A stretch of DNA of 7,844 bases from Solirubrobacteraceae bacterium (GCA_024710825.1 JANJUA010000179.1:1-7844), one strand, 5' to 3'. Positions 1-7,844 are shown, numbered from the stretch's first letter. The notes: generated by a model not told the origin, from the sequence alone. Program-made: numbers and translations.

Positions 1-1411
1 CCGCGCGGACGGGCGCGAGAGGGTCGTCGGCCCGCGCGGCGGTCGCCGGACCGCCGGGATCGCCCGCCGGCGCCGTACCCGCGGCATCGCCCTCGCCGCC
101 GGCCGCACGCGCTGCCGAGTCGCGGCCGAGCGGGTCCGCGGCGTCGGCTTCGATCCACGCGATCGTCCCGGACCCTGCGCGCAGCGCATCGACGGCGGCG
201 TCGGCGTCCCCGCGCCGGATCGCGTCGGCCGCCCCGGCGATGGCGCTGCCGTAGCGGTGCACGCGCTCGAGCACCACGATCCCGTCCGCGATCGCCGCGC
301 CGGGCGGCGGATCCGTCGCCCGGACCTCCACCCCCGCCGCCTGCTCCAGCCGCGCCCGAGCCTCCGAGCCGATCCGCAGTCCGTCCACGGTGGGGCCGAC
401 GACGTCGCCGAGCACCGCGCCCGCCTCGATCGACGCGAGCTGGCCCGGGTCGCCGACGAGCACCAGCCGGGCGTCCGGGCGCACGGCGGCCACGAGGCTC
501 GCCATCAGCGAGAGCGAGACCATCGAGGTCTCGTCGACGATGACGACGTCGTGGGGCAGCCGGTTGTCGCGGCCGTGGCGGAAGCGGCTGTTGCTGCCGG
601 GCCGGCGGCCCAGCAGGCGGTGCAGCGTCGAGGCGCCGAGGCCGAGGAGCTGCGTGCGGACGCCGTCGGCCACCTCGAGGCTCCGCGCCTCACCGTGAAC
701 GGCCTCCTCGAGCCGCGCCGCCGCCTTCCCCGTCGGCGCCGCGAGCGCGACCAGCGGCGCCGGCGCCCCGCTCGCCTGCGCCTGCTCGGCGAGCAGCGCG
801 ACGATCCGAGCGACCGTCGTCGTCTTGCCGGTGCCCGGCCCGCCGCCGACGACGGCGAGGCGGCGCAGGACGGCGGAAGCGGCGGCGAGGAGCTGGCGCT
901 CGTCGCCTCCCGCGAACAGCCGCGTGAGCCCGTCCGCCAGCACGTCGAGCCGCACGCCCTCCGGCGGCGCGGCGGCCAGGGCACGCAGGTCGTCGGCCAC
1001 GCGGCGCTCCTCACGCCAGTAGCGGTCGAGGTAGAGCGCGCTGCCGACGAGCCGCAGCGGCCGGTCGGCCGGGGCGCCATCCTCCCCGGCGGCGACCAGC
1101 GCGCTGGCGGCGACCCGCCCCGTCCACGCCTCGGGCTCCGGCCACGGCAGCGCCGACAGGTCGGCGGGCTCGTCGTCGTCCACGGTCGCCGTGTCGCGGA
1201 TCGTCGCCAGGTCGACGAAGGTGTGGCCCAGGCGCGGCCCGCGGACGGCGAGCGCGGCGGCGAGCGCGATCTGCTCGTCCGCCTCGCCGACGATCGCGCC
1301 GAGCCGCCGGGCCACGTGGACGTCCGCCGCCGCCAGCACGCCGAGCTCGTTGAACACGCGCAGCAGGCCGTCGGCCTCGACGGCGCGACGCGGGTCGAAC
1401 GGGTCGATCAT
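1..1411 (-). CDS. recD: RecD subunit of RecBCD: 5'-3' helicase (3' end missing)
   Basis: RecD is the SF1B 5'-3' motor of RecBCD and, in E. coli, the subunit that activates its nuclease. The frame starts at the ATG at 1411, overlapping the recB stop, and stays open for 470 codons to the left edge. Family length is about 575-610 residues, so motifs V and VI lie outside. Visible parts: an N-terminal RecB-binding domain including GHTFVDLATI and the LYLDRYWREER stretch (E. coli LYLNRMWCNER); Walker A GGGPGTGKTTT (K196); motif Ia LAAPTGKAAARL; STLHRLLG; motif II VIVDETSM (D293, E294); motif III LVGDPGQLASIEAGAVLGD (D321, Q324); and LERVHRYGS (R386), equivalent to E. coli LQKSYRFGS. After W419 comes an Ala/Gly/Asp/Pro-rich stretch (424-463) with no counterpart in E. 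coli RecD. The match to E. coli is near-continuous and clearly RecD rather than RecD2/TraA, given the operon and the short N-terminal domain. Confidence 0.96.
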   Translation of the reverse strand, partial: MIDPFDPRRAVEADGLLRVFNELGVLAAADVHVARRLGAIVGEADEQIALAAALAVRGPRLGHTFVDLATIRDTATVDDDEPADLSALPWPEPEAWTGRVAASALVAAGEDGAPADRPLRLVGSALYLDRYWREERRVADDLRALAAAPPEGVRLDVLADGLTRLFAGGDERQLLAAASAVLRRLAVVGGGPGTGKTTTVARIVALLAEQAQASGAPAPLVALAAPTGKAAARLEEAVHGEARSLEVADGVRTQLLGLGASTLHRLLGRRPGSNSRFRHGRDNRLPHDVVIVDETSMVSLSLMASLVAAVRPDARLVLVGDPGQLASIEAGAVLGDVVGPTVDGLRIGSEARARLEQAAGVEVRATDPPPGAAIADGIVVLERVHRYGSAIAGAADAIRRGDADAAVDALRAGSGTIAWIEADAADPLGRDSAARAAGGEGDAAGTAPAGDPGGPATAARADDPLAPVRA

Positions 1412-1422
1412 GCGCCGCCCTC
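1408..1422 (-). promoter_or_regulatory. recB/recD ATGA overlap with Shine-Dalgarno-like site
   Basis: Minus-strand bases 1411-1408 read ATGA, joining the recD start to the recB TGA stop. A GAGGG sequence at 1422-1418 sits six bases before the ATG, a normal ribosome-binding distance. This fixes the recD start and suggests coupled translation with some capacity for independent initiation. Coupling is an inference from the arrangement. Confidence 0.7.
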
Positions 1423-4400
1423 GCCGTCGAGCACCGCGCTCAGCGCCTCCACCAGCGCGCCGGGCGGCCGCCACGCGAACACGCCGCACGGAGCGCCGTC
1501 GACGGTCGGGGCGTCCGCGCCGAGCATCCCCCGCACGAAGAGGTAGAGGACGCCCGCCAGGTCGCGCTCGGCGTGGTAGCCGGGCAGCCGCCAGCGCAGG
1601 TAGCGATGCAGCGCCACCGTGTAGAGCAGCGCCTGGAGCCCGTAGTGGGCCTGCTCCATCTCCGCGGCCAGCGCCGCCGGGCGATGGTGCCAGGCGGTCA
1701 GCTCCTCGTCGACGGGCGCGAGCCGGTTCGTCTTGTAGTCGACGATCGCGTAGCGGCCCCCGAGCCGGGCGACGAGGTCGATGCTGCCCGTCAGGTAGCC
1801 GCGCACCGTCTGACGCAGGGCGGCGTCGTCGAGGCGGTCGGCGTAGCGGGCCAGCGGGTCGGCGGACGGAAGGTGCTCGCGCAGCGCCTCCGCGACGGCG
1901 GAGAGCGCGAGCCGGCCGCTCGGGTCCTCGCCTCCGGCCAGGGGCAGCTCGAAGGCGAGCTCGTCGAGGCGGTCGGCGCGGCCAACGTCGCGCAGGCGCG
2001 AGCCGCCGACGAGCGGGCCGAGCGGCGTCTCGATCGCGGCGCGCAGACCGGCGACCACCTGCTCGGGGTCCCCCACGTCGACCTGGCGGCGCAGCCGGGC
2101 GGCGGCGACGTGGGTCGCGAGCTCGGCGTCGAGGTCGCGTGCCGCGAAGTCCGTCGCCTCGAAGACGCGGTGCACGAGAGTGCCGACGTGGACGCCCCCC
2201 GGCATCGCGCCGAGCACCACCGGGATCGCCCGCAGCTCGGGCTCCTCGTCCGTCCCGCGCGGGGCGGCCGGCGGGGCCGCCGGCTCGTCGTCGACGACCG
2301 CGTCCTCGGGCTCGCTCGCCACCCACGCCTCGTGCGCGCCCGCCGCGATGTCGCTGTAGGAGGTGCGCCGCCAGCCGACGTCGAGCCGCCGGTCGAACGC
2401 CGCGGCGCGCAGCGTCGCCGGCTCGCGCGCCGGCCCGGTCCAGACCGCGGGGCGGCCGAGCTCCGAGCGCTCGACGGAGATGCAGCCCGGCGCCGCCGCG
2501 GCCAGCGTCTCCAAGCGGGCGACGGCGTCCGCGTCGTCGGGCGTGGGCGGGCCCTCCTGCTCGACGCTGCCGTCCTCCGAGCGGGCGAACACGAGCCGGC
2601 CGAGCGCCGAGTTGCGCGCGGCGCGCGTCCCCGCCCACCAGACGACGGCCTGGTGCTGGGCGCGCGTGAGCGCGACGTAGGCGAGGCGCAGGTCCTCCCC
2701 GCGCTGCTCGGCGAGGTGCTGGCGCCGGTGGTCGCGATACTCGCGCCCCTCCAAACCGACGTCGACCTTGCGGCGGTGGCCGTCGGCGGGATCGTGGAAG
2801 GCGATCGGGACGGCCTTGTCGGTGACCCAGCTCGGATGCCACAGGTACGGGAGGTAGACGACCGGGAACTCGAGGCCCTTGCTGCGGTGGATCGTCAGCA
2901 CCTGGACGGCCTCGGCGTCCGACTCCAGGCGCCGGCTGCGCTCCTCGTCGCCGGTCTCCTCGGCGGTGGCGGCGATGCGGCGCCGCAGCCAGGCGGTGAG
3001 CGCGGCGACGCCCATCTGCTCCTCCATCGCGGCGGCGTGCAGGAGCTGGGCGACGTGGCGCAGGTCGGTGAGACGCCGTTCGCCGCCCGCCCACGCGAGC
3101 AGGCGCTCGGCGAGCCGCTCGCTGCGCATGACCGCCTCCGTCAGCGACGCGACGCCGTGCACCCGGAGGACGTACGCCCAGCGGTGCAGCCTGCGGTGGA
3201 CGTCCTCCCAGGCGTCGTCGTCGGCCGAGGCGACCCGCTCGGGCGTCCAGCCGAGGAAGTCGGTGAGCGCCGCGGCGTGGGCGCGGGGCGCGTAGGCGGG
3301 CCGCTCGATCGCCTCCAGGAGCCGCAGCCACTCCTCGGCCGGGGTGGTGGCGAAGACGCTGCCGGCGCCGTTGAAGACCGCGGGGACGCGAGCCTCGTCG
3401 AGGGCGCGGCGGACGAGCTCGGCGTCCACCTTGCGCCGGACCAGGACCGCGACGTGGCCGGGGGCGATCGTCCGGCGGCCGAGCGCCTCGCCCTCCTTGC
3501 CCCGGGCCTCGATGGTCGCCCCGGACGACAGCAGCTCGGCGACGTCGGCGGCCACGTCGCGGGCGATGTGCTCGCGCGCCCCCGCCGTGGTGGCGAAGCC
3601 GCCGGGCGTCGTGCCGACGTCCTCGCGGTGGACCGTCCGCAGGCGCAGCGGCGCCGGCCGGGGCGCGCCGACGAGCCGGGGCGCACGGTTGGCGTCGGCC
3701 GCCCGCACGGAGCGGTAGACGATGCCCTCGTGCCCGAGCCGCGCGCCTCCGAACATGCGGTCGTAGGCCTCGATGAGGGGCTGGTCGCTGCGCCAGTTGA
3801 CGTCGAGCGTGGCCTGGTCGCCCGCCGCGCCGGCGGCCTCGAGATAGGCATAGACGTCGGCGCCGCGGAAGGCGTAGATCGCCTGCTTGGGGTCGCCGAT
3901 GAGCACGAGCGTGCCGTCGCCCTCGCCGAACGCGCGGCGCATGATGCGCCACTGGACGGGGTCGGTGTCCTGGAACTCGTCGACGAGCACGATGCGGTAA
4001 CGGGCGCGCAGGCGGTCGATCACCGCCTTGCGGCCCGGGCCGTGGAGCGCGTGGTCCAGGCGCGTCAGCAGGTCGTCGTAGGTCATCACGCCGCGGGCGC
4101 GCTTGCGGCGGTCGAGCTCCTCGCGGACCTTGATCGCCAGACGGCGCCGCATCGCCGGGCGCGAGGCCGGGTCGGCAGCGGCCGGCTCGATGTCGGCGCC
4201 GGGGTTCTTGTCGACCTCGCGGGCGATGAGCAGCGCCTCCGCGCGGTCGAACGCCGCGGTCTCCTCGTGATGGAAGCGGCGGACGTAGAGGTCGTCGACC
4301 ACCTCCTCGACCAGGTCGCCGACGTCCTCGACGAACGCGATCCCCGGCTCCAGGTCGCCCGCGATCCCGAGCCCGCCGAGCACCTCCTGGCAGAACTGGT

Positions 4401-4773
4401 GAGTCGTGACGATCGTCGCGGCGTCGAAGTCGGCGAGCGCGTCGGCGAGATGCGAGCGGCGGGTCTCGAGCTCCTCCGGGGTCCCGGTCGCGAGCAGCTC
4501 GAGAACCGGGTCGTGGTGGCTGGCCGCGACGCCGGCGATGGCCTGCTCGAGGCCGTGCTCGGCGCTGGCCAGCCGCTCGCGCACGCGGTCGCGCAGCTCC
4601 GCCGTGGCCATGCGGGTGAAGGTGACGACGAGCAGCTCGTGCAGCGGCATGCCGTCGGCGACGTAGCGCGCCACGAGGCCCGCGATCGTGTACGTCTTGC
4701 CGGTCCCGGCGCTCGCCTCGAGCACCGTGACACCGGTGGGCAGCGGGCCGCGGACGTCGAAGGAGCGGCTCAT
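1408..4773 (-). CDS. recB: RecB subunit of RecBCD: 3'-5' helicase and nuclease
   Basis: RecB is the SF1A 3'-5' motor and the only nuclease of RecBCD, acting on double-strand breaks in the cytoplasm. The protein is 1121 residues; E. coli RecB is 1180. Helicase motifs run in order: Walker A EASAGTGKT (K26), motif Ia VVTFTRMATAEL (49-60), THQFCQ (124-129), motif II DEFQDTD (D265, E266), motif III GDPKQAIYAFRGAD (D294), motif IV NWRS, motif V TIHRSKGLE (K632), and motif VI YVALTRAQ (R704). GGERRLTDLRH matches the RecB-specific GGERRLTD stretch. A Pro/Ala/acidic linker (about 819-848) leads to the nuclease domain. There H868 (GTLVHRVFE), E938 (DELAFELPL), D999 (GSIDLV), D1012 and K1014 (VDYKTN) match the E. 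coli metal-binding and catalytic set. The frame stays open upstream to 4974, but that part lies inside recC. The ATG at 4773 is chosen because it overlaps the recC stop as ATGA and begins MSRSFDVRGPLP just before the Walker A strand. It is not AddA or AdnA, given the RecC and RecD neighbours. Confidence 0.98.
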   Translation of the reverse strand: MSRSFDVRGPLPTGVTVLEASAGTGKTYTIAGLVARYVADGMPLHELLVVTFTRMATAELRDRVRERLASAEHGLEQAIAGVAASHHDPVLELLATGTPEELETRRSHLADALADFDAATIVTTHQFCQEVLGGLGIAGDLEPGIAFVEDVGDLVEEVVDDLYVRRFHHEETAAFDRAEALLIAREVDKNPGADIEPAAADPASRPAMRRRLAIKVREELDRRKRARGVMTYDDLLTRLDHALHGPGRKAVIDRLRARYRIVLVDEFQDTDPVQWRIMRRAFGEGDGTLVLIGDPKQAIYAFRGADVYAYLEAAGAAGDQATLDVNWRSDQPLIEAYDRMFGGARLGHEGIVYRSVRAADANRAPRLVGAPRPAPLRLRTVHREDVGTTPGGFATTAGAREHIARDVAADVAELLSSGATIEARGKEGEALGRRTIAPGHVAVLVRRKVDAELVRRALDEARVPAVFNGAGSVFATTPAEEWLRLLEAIERPAYAPRAHAAALTDFLGWTPERVASADDDAWEDVHRRLHRWAYVLRVHGVASLTEAVMRSERLAERLLAWAGGERRLTDLRHVAQLLHAAAMEEQMGVAALTAWLRRRIAATAEETGDEERSRRLESDAEAVQVLTIHRSKGLEFPVVYLPYLWHPSWVTDKAVPIAFHDPADGHRRKVDVGLEGREYRDHRRQHLAEQRGEDLRLAYVALTRAQHQAVVWWAGTRAARNSALGRLVFARSEDGSVEQEGPPTPDDADAVARLETLAAAAPGCISVERSELGRPAVWTGPAREPATLRAAAFDRRLDVGWRRTSYSDIAAGAHEAWVASEPEDAVVDDEPAAPPAAPRGTDEEPELRAIPVVLGAMPGGVHVGTLVHRVFEATDFAARDLDAELATHVAAARLRRQVDVGDPEQVVAGLRAAIETPLGPLVGGSRLRDVGRADRLDELAFELPLAGGEDPSGRLALSAVAEALREHLPSADPLARYADRLDDAALRQTVRGYLTGSIDLVARLGGRYAIVDYKTNRLAPVDEELTAWHHRPAALAAEMEQAHYGLQALLYTVALHRYLRWRLPGYHAERDLAGVLYLFVRGMLGADAPTVDGAPCGVFAWRPPGALVEALSAVLDGEGGA

Positions 4774-4780
4774 CGCTCCT
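4770..4780 (-). promoter_or_regulatory. recC/recB ATGA overlap with Shine-Dalgarno-like site
   Basis: On the minus strand, bases 4773-4770 read ATGA. The recB start and the recC TGA stop share two bases within a four-base overlap. An AGGAG sequence lies at 4780-4776, inside the last recC codons, but only two bases separate it from the ATG, closer than usual. This suggests that a ribosome finishing recC re-initiates on recB rather than loading independently. The overlap is seen directly; the coupling is inferred. Confidence 0.7.
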
Positions 4781-7700
4781 GCTCGAGCAGCGGGTCCCAG
4801 AGGCGGCGGGCCCAGCGGCCGACGCGCGTCGGCTCGGTCGGGTCCCAGCCGCCGCCGTGCTCGTCGTCGCGGGGCGGCTCGGCGCGCAGCTCGGCGAACG
4901 TCCGCGTCCCGCCGAGGACCAGCTCGTGCACCGGGTCGCGGTCCTCCCTGTCGTAGCCGAACTCGGACTCCCACTCGCGGCGGGCGGCGTGGACGGGGTC
5001 GGCGTCACCCGCGTGGGCCGCCGCGGCGTAGGCGGCGGAGGTGCGGCAGTAGAGCGGGGGCGGCTCGCGCAGCGCGCGACCGTGGAGGTCGACCAGGTAG
5101 GCGAGGTGGCGGAGCGCGTCGGCGGGGCCGAGCGGGGCGATCGCCTTGGCGATGGCGCGGTCGCCGCGCGGGGCGCGGCCGATCGTGACGGCGTCGTAGG
5201 CGCGGTCCGGGCTCGCCGCCTGGAGCGCGAGGAGCCGGACCCAGGCGGCGAGCCGGTGCTTCGGGCTCACGCGCGAGTACGTCATCGTCGCCAGGGTCGT
5301 CCCGCTGACGCCCGGGACGGTCCCGCTCAGCGTGGGGCCGTCGGGCAGCGCGACGCGGACGTCCACCGAGCCGCGGACGGCGGTGCCGACGAGCCCCTCG
5401 GCCGCTGCGACTATCTCCTCGACAATCGGGAGCACCTCGTCGATGACGCGCTTGCCGAGCAGGCCGGGGGGCAGCGCGCCACGGGCGATCTCGGCGCGGT
5501 AGGCGGCACGGGAGTCGCTGCCCGAGAGGCGGGCGTGGAGCATGCGCTCGCCGACGCCCCAGCGCTCCAGGGCGTCGAGCTCGACAGGGAGCGCGTCGCG
5601 GACCTCCGTGGAGAAGTCGCCGAGCGCGACGCCGAGACGCTGGCGCAGGAAGGCGCGCACGGGATGCTCGACGAAGCGGACGAGATCGTCCAGGTCCACG
5701 AGCGGCGGCGTGCTCGCCGGCAGCGGCTCGGGCAGGAACGCGCCGCGCGCCGGGCGGCGCTCGCGCTCCAGCGCGCGGGCGCCCTCGAGGGTGACCTCGT
5801 CGAAGCTCCAGGTGCGGGCGGGGTCGAGCGCGCCGGGGGTGAAGTTGCGGGGGTCGAACGGCTGGAGCGGATGGCGGACCACGATCTCGTCACGGGCCAC
5901 GCCCGTGCGCTCGACGACGTCGAGCAGCTCGCCGATCGGAACCGCGGGCGGGCGCCGGGCGTTGGTGCGCTCGTCGTTGCCGGTGTAGGTGACGAGCAGG
6001 CGCTCCCGCGCTGCCAGGAGCGCGTCGAGGAGGAGCTGGCGGTCCTCCGTGCGGGGGTCGCGCTCGCCGAGGTGCGGGTCGTGCAGCAGGAGGTCGTCGC
6101 CGTCGCGGGGCGTGCGGCGGGGGAAGTGCGCGTCGTCCATCCCGAGCAGGCAGACGACGCGGTGCGGCACGGAGCGCATCGGCATGAGCGTGCAGATCGT
6201 CAGGTGGCCGGTGCGGAAGTTCGCGCGGGTGGGACGGCCCTGGAGGCGATCGGCCAGCAGAGCGCGGATCTCGGGGAGGGTGAGCTCGGTGGGGCTCGCG
6301 CTCGCCTCGCCGACGACGTCGTCGAGGAGGCGCTGGAGCTCGGCGCGCTGCCAGGCGTCGCTCGGCGCGGTGGCGGTGAGGGCGTCGGCGGCCGTCGCGA
6401 GGGCGTCGGCCCAGGCGGCGACGCTCTGCCGGCGGTTCAGCGCGTCGACCGTCGTCTGGAGGCGGTCCACGAGCTCGGCGAAGCGGCCGGCGAGGTCGAT
6501 CGCGCCGCTCTCGACGTCGTCCAGCGGAAGCGTCCGCTGGGCGATCAGGCGCTGCTCGTCCTCGCTCATCGTCACCCCGGCGAGGACGCGGTCGAGCCCG
6601 GCGCGCCACGTGCCCGCCTCCAGGGCATGGAGCTCGAAGGGCGCGCGGTGAGGGGCGTCGAGCCCCCAGCGGATCCCCGCCGCCGCCACCCACTCCTCGA
6701 TGCGCGTGAGGTCGTCGTCGTCGAGGCGGAAGCGGCGGCGGACCGGCTCGCGATCGGCGAGGTCGAGGACCTGGGAGGCGGTGAGGCGCTGGCCGGCGAG
6801 GTCCAGGAGCTGCGCGGTCGCGCCGAGGATGGGGTTGGTCTGGCGCAGCGAGCGGTCGGCGAGCCGCACGCGGAGGTCGGGCCGTCGGCCGTCGTCCTCG
6901 TCGTCGGCGTGGGCGGCGCCGAAGGTCGCGTGGATGAGCGGCGCGAACGTCTCGATGTCGGGGCACATGACGACGATGTCGCGCGGCTCGAGGGTGGGGT
7001 CCTCGCGAAGCAGGTGGAGGATCGCGTCGCGCAGGACCTCGACCTGGCGGGCGCGGCCGTGACAGGCGTGGATCTGGATGGTGCGGTCGTCGGATGCGGT
7101 CGCGACGGGGGCGGCCGGCGGGCGGCGATCCTGGCGGATGTCGGCCTGGATGCGGCCGAGCAGCGTGTCGTGGGAACCGTCGGCGGTCGGGTGGTGGTGG
7201 TCCTCGCGCGGCGCGCCGGTGGCGGCGAGGACGAGCTGCAGCTCGCGGGCGTCGTGGCCCCAGGACGCGAGCAGGCGGTTGGCCGCGAGCGCCTTGGTGG
7301 GATCGTCGGCGCGGCGCGGTCCGGCGGTCGGCGCGGCGGCGGCGATCCGCTCCCAGAGCGCCGGGGAGGGATGCAGCAGGAAGAGGTGCACGTCGCGGCG
7401 CGTCGCGAGCGCCTCGAGGACGCGCAGGCGCGCGGCGGGCAGACGCGTGAGGCCGAACAGCGCGAGCCGGGACGGGAGCTCGACGAGCTCCGGGTCGGCT
7501 TCGAGGCGCGCGCAGGCGGACGGCAGCCGCTCGGCGGGGCTCGGCGCGCCGATCGCCTCCCGCAGGCGCCGCCACAGCTCGGCCTGCCAGGCCGCATCGG
7601 CGGGGATGCCGCCGTCCTCGCCGGAGCGCCAGGCGCGCACGAGCTCCGGCCGGTGCAGCGCGTAGCGATCGAAGAGCTCGGCGAGGTGGCGGACCGCCGT

Positions 7701-7844
7701 GAACCGATGCGCGCCGTGGCGGGCGCCCTCGAGATGCGCCGCGAGCGTCTGCAGCCACAGCTCCCCGATGCATCCGTCGACGACCTCGAGCAGCGGCCAC
7801 ACCGCCCGCTCCGGCAGCCAGGGGTCGGTGGCGGGATCGACCCC
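4770..7844 (-). CDS. recC: RecC subunit of RecBCD helicase-nuclease (5' end missing)
   Basis: RecC is the non-catalytic scaffold of RecBCD. It holds RecB and RecD, splits the duplex, and in E. coli scans the 3' strand for Chi. The frame is open to the right edge: a GTG at 7802 is an internal Val, preceded by 14 more in-frame codons ending in DPWLPERA. About 1024 codons are visible. By comparison with recalled E. coli RecC (1122 aa), some 80-100 N-terminal residues lie outside. Family landmarks in order are LFDRYALHRP (7649-7678), DIVVMCPDIETF near 6950, ADRSLRQTNP near 6850 (E. coli SDRRARQSHP), GIRWGLD near 6670, and VVCLLGMDDAHFPRR near 6115-6160 (E. coli VVCMLGMNDGVYPRQ). The C-terminal third matches the degenerate nuclease-like fold of RecC. 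No Walker A motif is visible, as expected. The TGA stop overlaps the recB ATG. There is an acidic loop, DDEDDGRR, near 6890-6910. Identity is confident; the true start cannot be seen. Confidence 0.96.
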   Translation of the reverse strand, partial: GVDPATDPWLPERAVWPLLEVVDGCIGELWLQTLAAHLEGARHGAHRFTAVRHLAELFDRYALHRPELVRAWRSGEDGGIPADAAWQAELWRRLREAIGAPSPAERLPSACARLEADPELVELPSRLALFGLTRLPAARLRVLEALATRRDVHLFLLHPSPALWERIAAAAPTAGPRRADDPTKALAANRLLASWGHDARELQLVLAATGAPREDHHHPTADGSHDTLLGRIQADIRQDRRPPAAPVATASDDRTIQIHACHGRARQVEVLRDAILHLLREDPTLEPRDIVVMCPDIETFAPLIHATFGAAHADDEDDGRRPDLRVRLADRSLRQTNPILGATAQLLDLAGQRLTASQVLDLADREPVRRRFRLDDDDLTRIEEWVAAAGIRWGLDAPHRAPFELHALEAGTWRAGLDRVLAGVTMSEDEQRLIAQRTLPLDDVESGAIDLAGRFAELVDRLQTTVDALNRRQSVAAWADALATAADALTATAPSDAWQRAELQRLLDDVVGEASASPTELTLPEIRALLADRLQGRPTRANFRTGHLTICTLMPMRSVPHRVVCLLGMDDAHFPRRTPRDGDDLLLHDPHLGERDPRTEDRQLLLDALLAARERLLVTYTGNDERTNARRPPAVPIGELLDVVERTGVARDEIVVRHPLQPFDPRNFTPGALDPARTWSFDEVTLEGARALERERRPARGAFLPEPLPASTPPLVDLDDLVRFVEHPVRAFLRQRLGVALGDFSTEVRDALPVELDALERWGVGERMLHARLSGSDSRAAYRAEIARGALPPGLLGKRVIDEVLPIVEEIVAAAEGLVGTAVRGSVDVRVALPDGPTLSGTVPGVSGTTLATMTYSRVSPKHRLAAWVRLLALQAASPDRAYDAVTIGRAPRGDRAIAKAIAPLGPADALRHLAYLVDLHGRALREPPPLYCRTSAAYAAAAHAGDADPVHAARREWESEFGYDREDRDPVHELVLGGTRTFAELRAEPPRDDEHGGGWDPTEPTRVGRWARRLWDPLLEQER

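Noticed and set aside
1449..1456. CCACCAGC, the complement of the E. coli Chi octamer GCTGGTGG, so Chi would lie on the recB coding strand.
   Set aside because: A single octamer in such GC-rich DNA is expected by chance, and there is no evidence that this RecBCD reads the E. coli Chi sequence.
257..1546. A 429-codon plus-strand frame antisense to recD and the end of recB.
   Set aside because: It has no family resemblance and is Arg/Ala/Gly-rich, while the minus strand encodes well-conserved RecD motifs here.
4779..4790. Perfect 12-base palindrome CTGCTCGAGCAG just upstream of the recB start.
   Set aside because: It encodes the conserved-frame end of RecC, and several such palindromes are expected by chance in a window of this composition. 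It is too short, with no loop, to call a terminator or operator.
1573..4956. A 1127-codon open frame on the plus strand, antisense to recB.
   Set aside because: It covers nearly all of recB in the opposite direction. Its translation is low-complexity (Arg, Ala, Gly, Val, Asp) with no recognisable motif. In DNA with G/C at nearly every third position, an antisense frame easily stays free of stops.
4774..4974. Longer recB reading from an upstream start at 4974, adding 67 residues.
   Set aside because: The extension is Arg/Gly/Pro-rich, lies wholly inside recC, and precedes the normal RecB N-terminus, which begins at the ATG at 4773.
5890..7800. A 636-codon minus-strand frame overlapping recC in another frame.
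   Set aside because: The translation is almost entirely Arg, Pro and Ala, typical of an out-of-frame reading of a GC-rich gene. recC in the adjacent frame matches its family along the whole length.
1..7844. Possibility of a novel defence or mobile system in the window.
   Set aside because: The three RecBCD genes occupy the whole window with no gaps, and no transposase, repeat array, toxin, phage or unfamiliar domain is visible.

Overview
The window is very GC-rich (about three quarters G+C by eye, with G/C at nearly every third codon position). It holds one gene cluster, read entirely from the minus strand: recC, then recB, then recD. These are the three subunits of an Escherichia coli-type RecBCD helicase-nuclease. 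The recC-recB-recD order is, as I recall, the order in mycobacteria and other Actinomycetota. Together with the base composition this points to a high-GC actinobacterium. Composition would also suit a deep-branching group such as Thermoleophilia, but I cannot place it further.

Layout from the 5' end of the operon (right) to the 3' end (left). recC (7844 to 4770) enters already open, so its first roughly 80-100 codons and any promoter lie outside the window. recB (4773 to 1408) is the only complete gene and encodes 1121 residues. recD (1411 to 1) starts inside the window and runs off the left edge after 470 codons, losing its last helicase motifs. Both junctions are ATGA overlaps of stop and start, so there is no intergenic DNA anywhere and translation is probably coupled.

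The proteins should work as one complex that processes double-strand DNA ends. RecB is an SF1A 3'-5' helicase with a C-terminal nuclease. RecD is an SF1B 5'-3' helicase. RecC is the scaffold that splits the duplex and, in E. coli, reads the Chi sequence. All visible RecB helicase motifs and the nuclease residues are intact, as are the visible RecD motifs, so the machine looks functional. I see no RNA gene, mobile element, CRISPR array, insertion sequence or other accessory system, and no evidence of a new one. The points worth a second look are the departure of RecC from E. coli at Chi-reading residues and a low-complexity insert in RecD.
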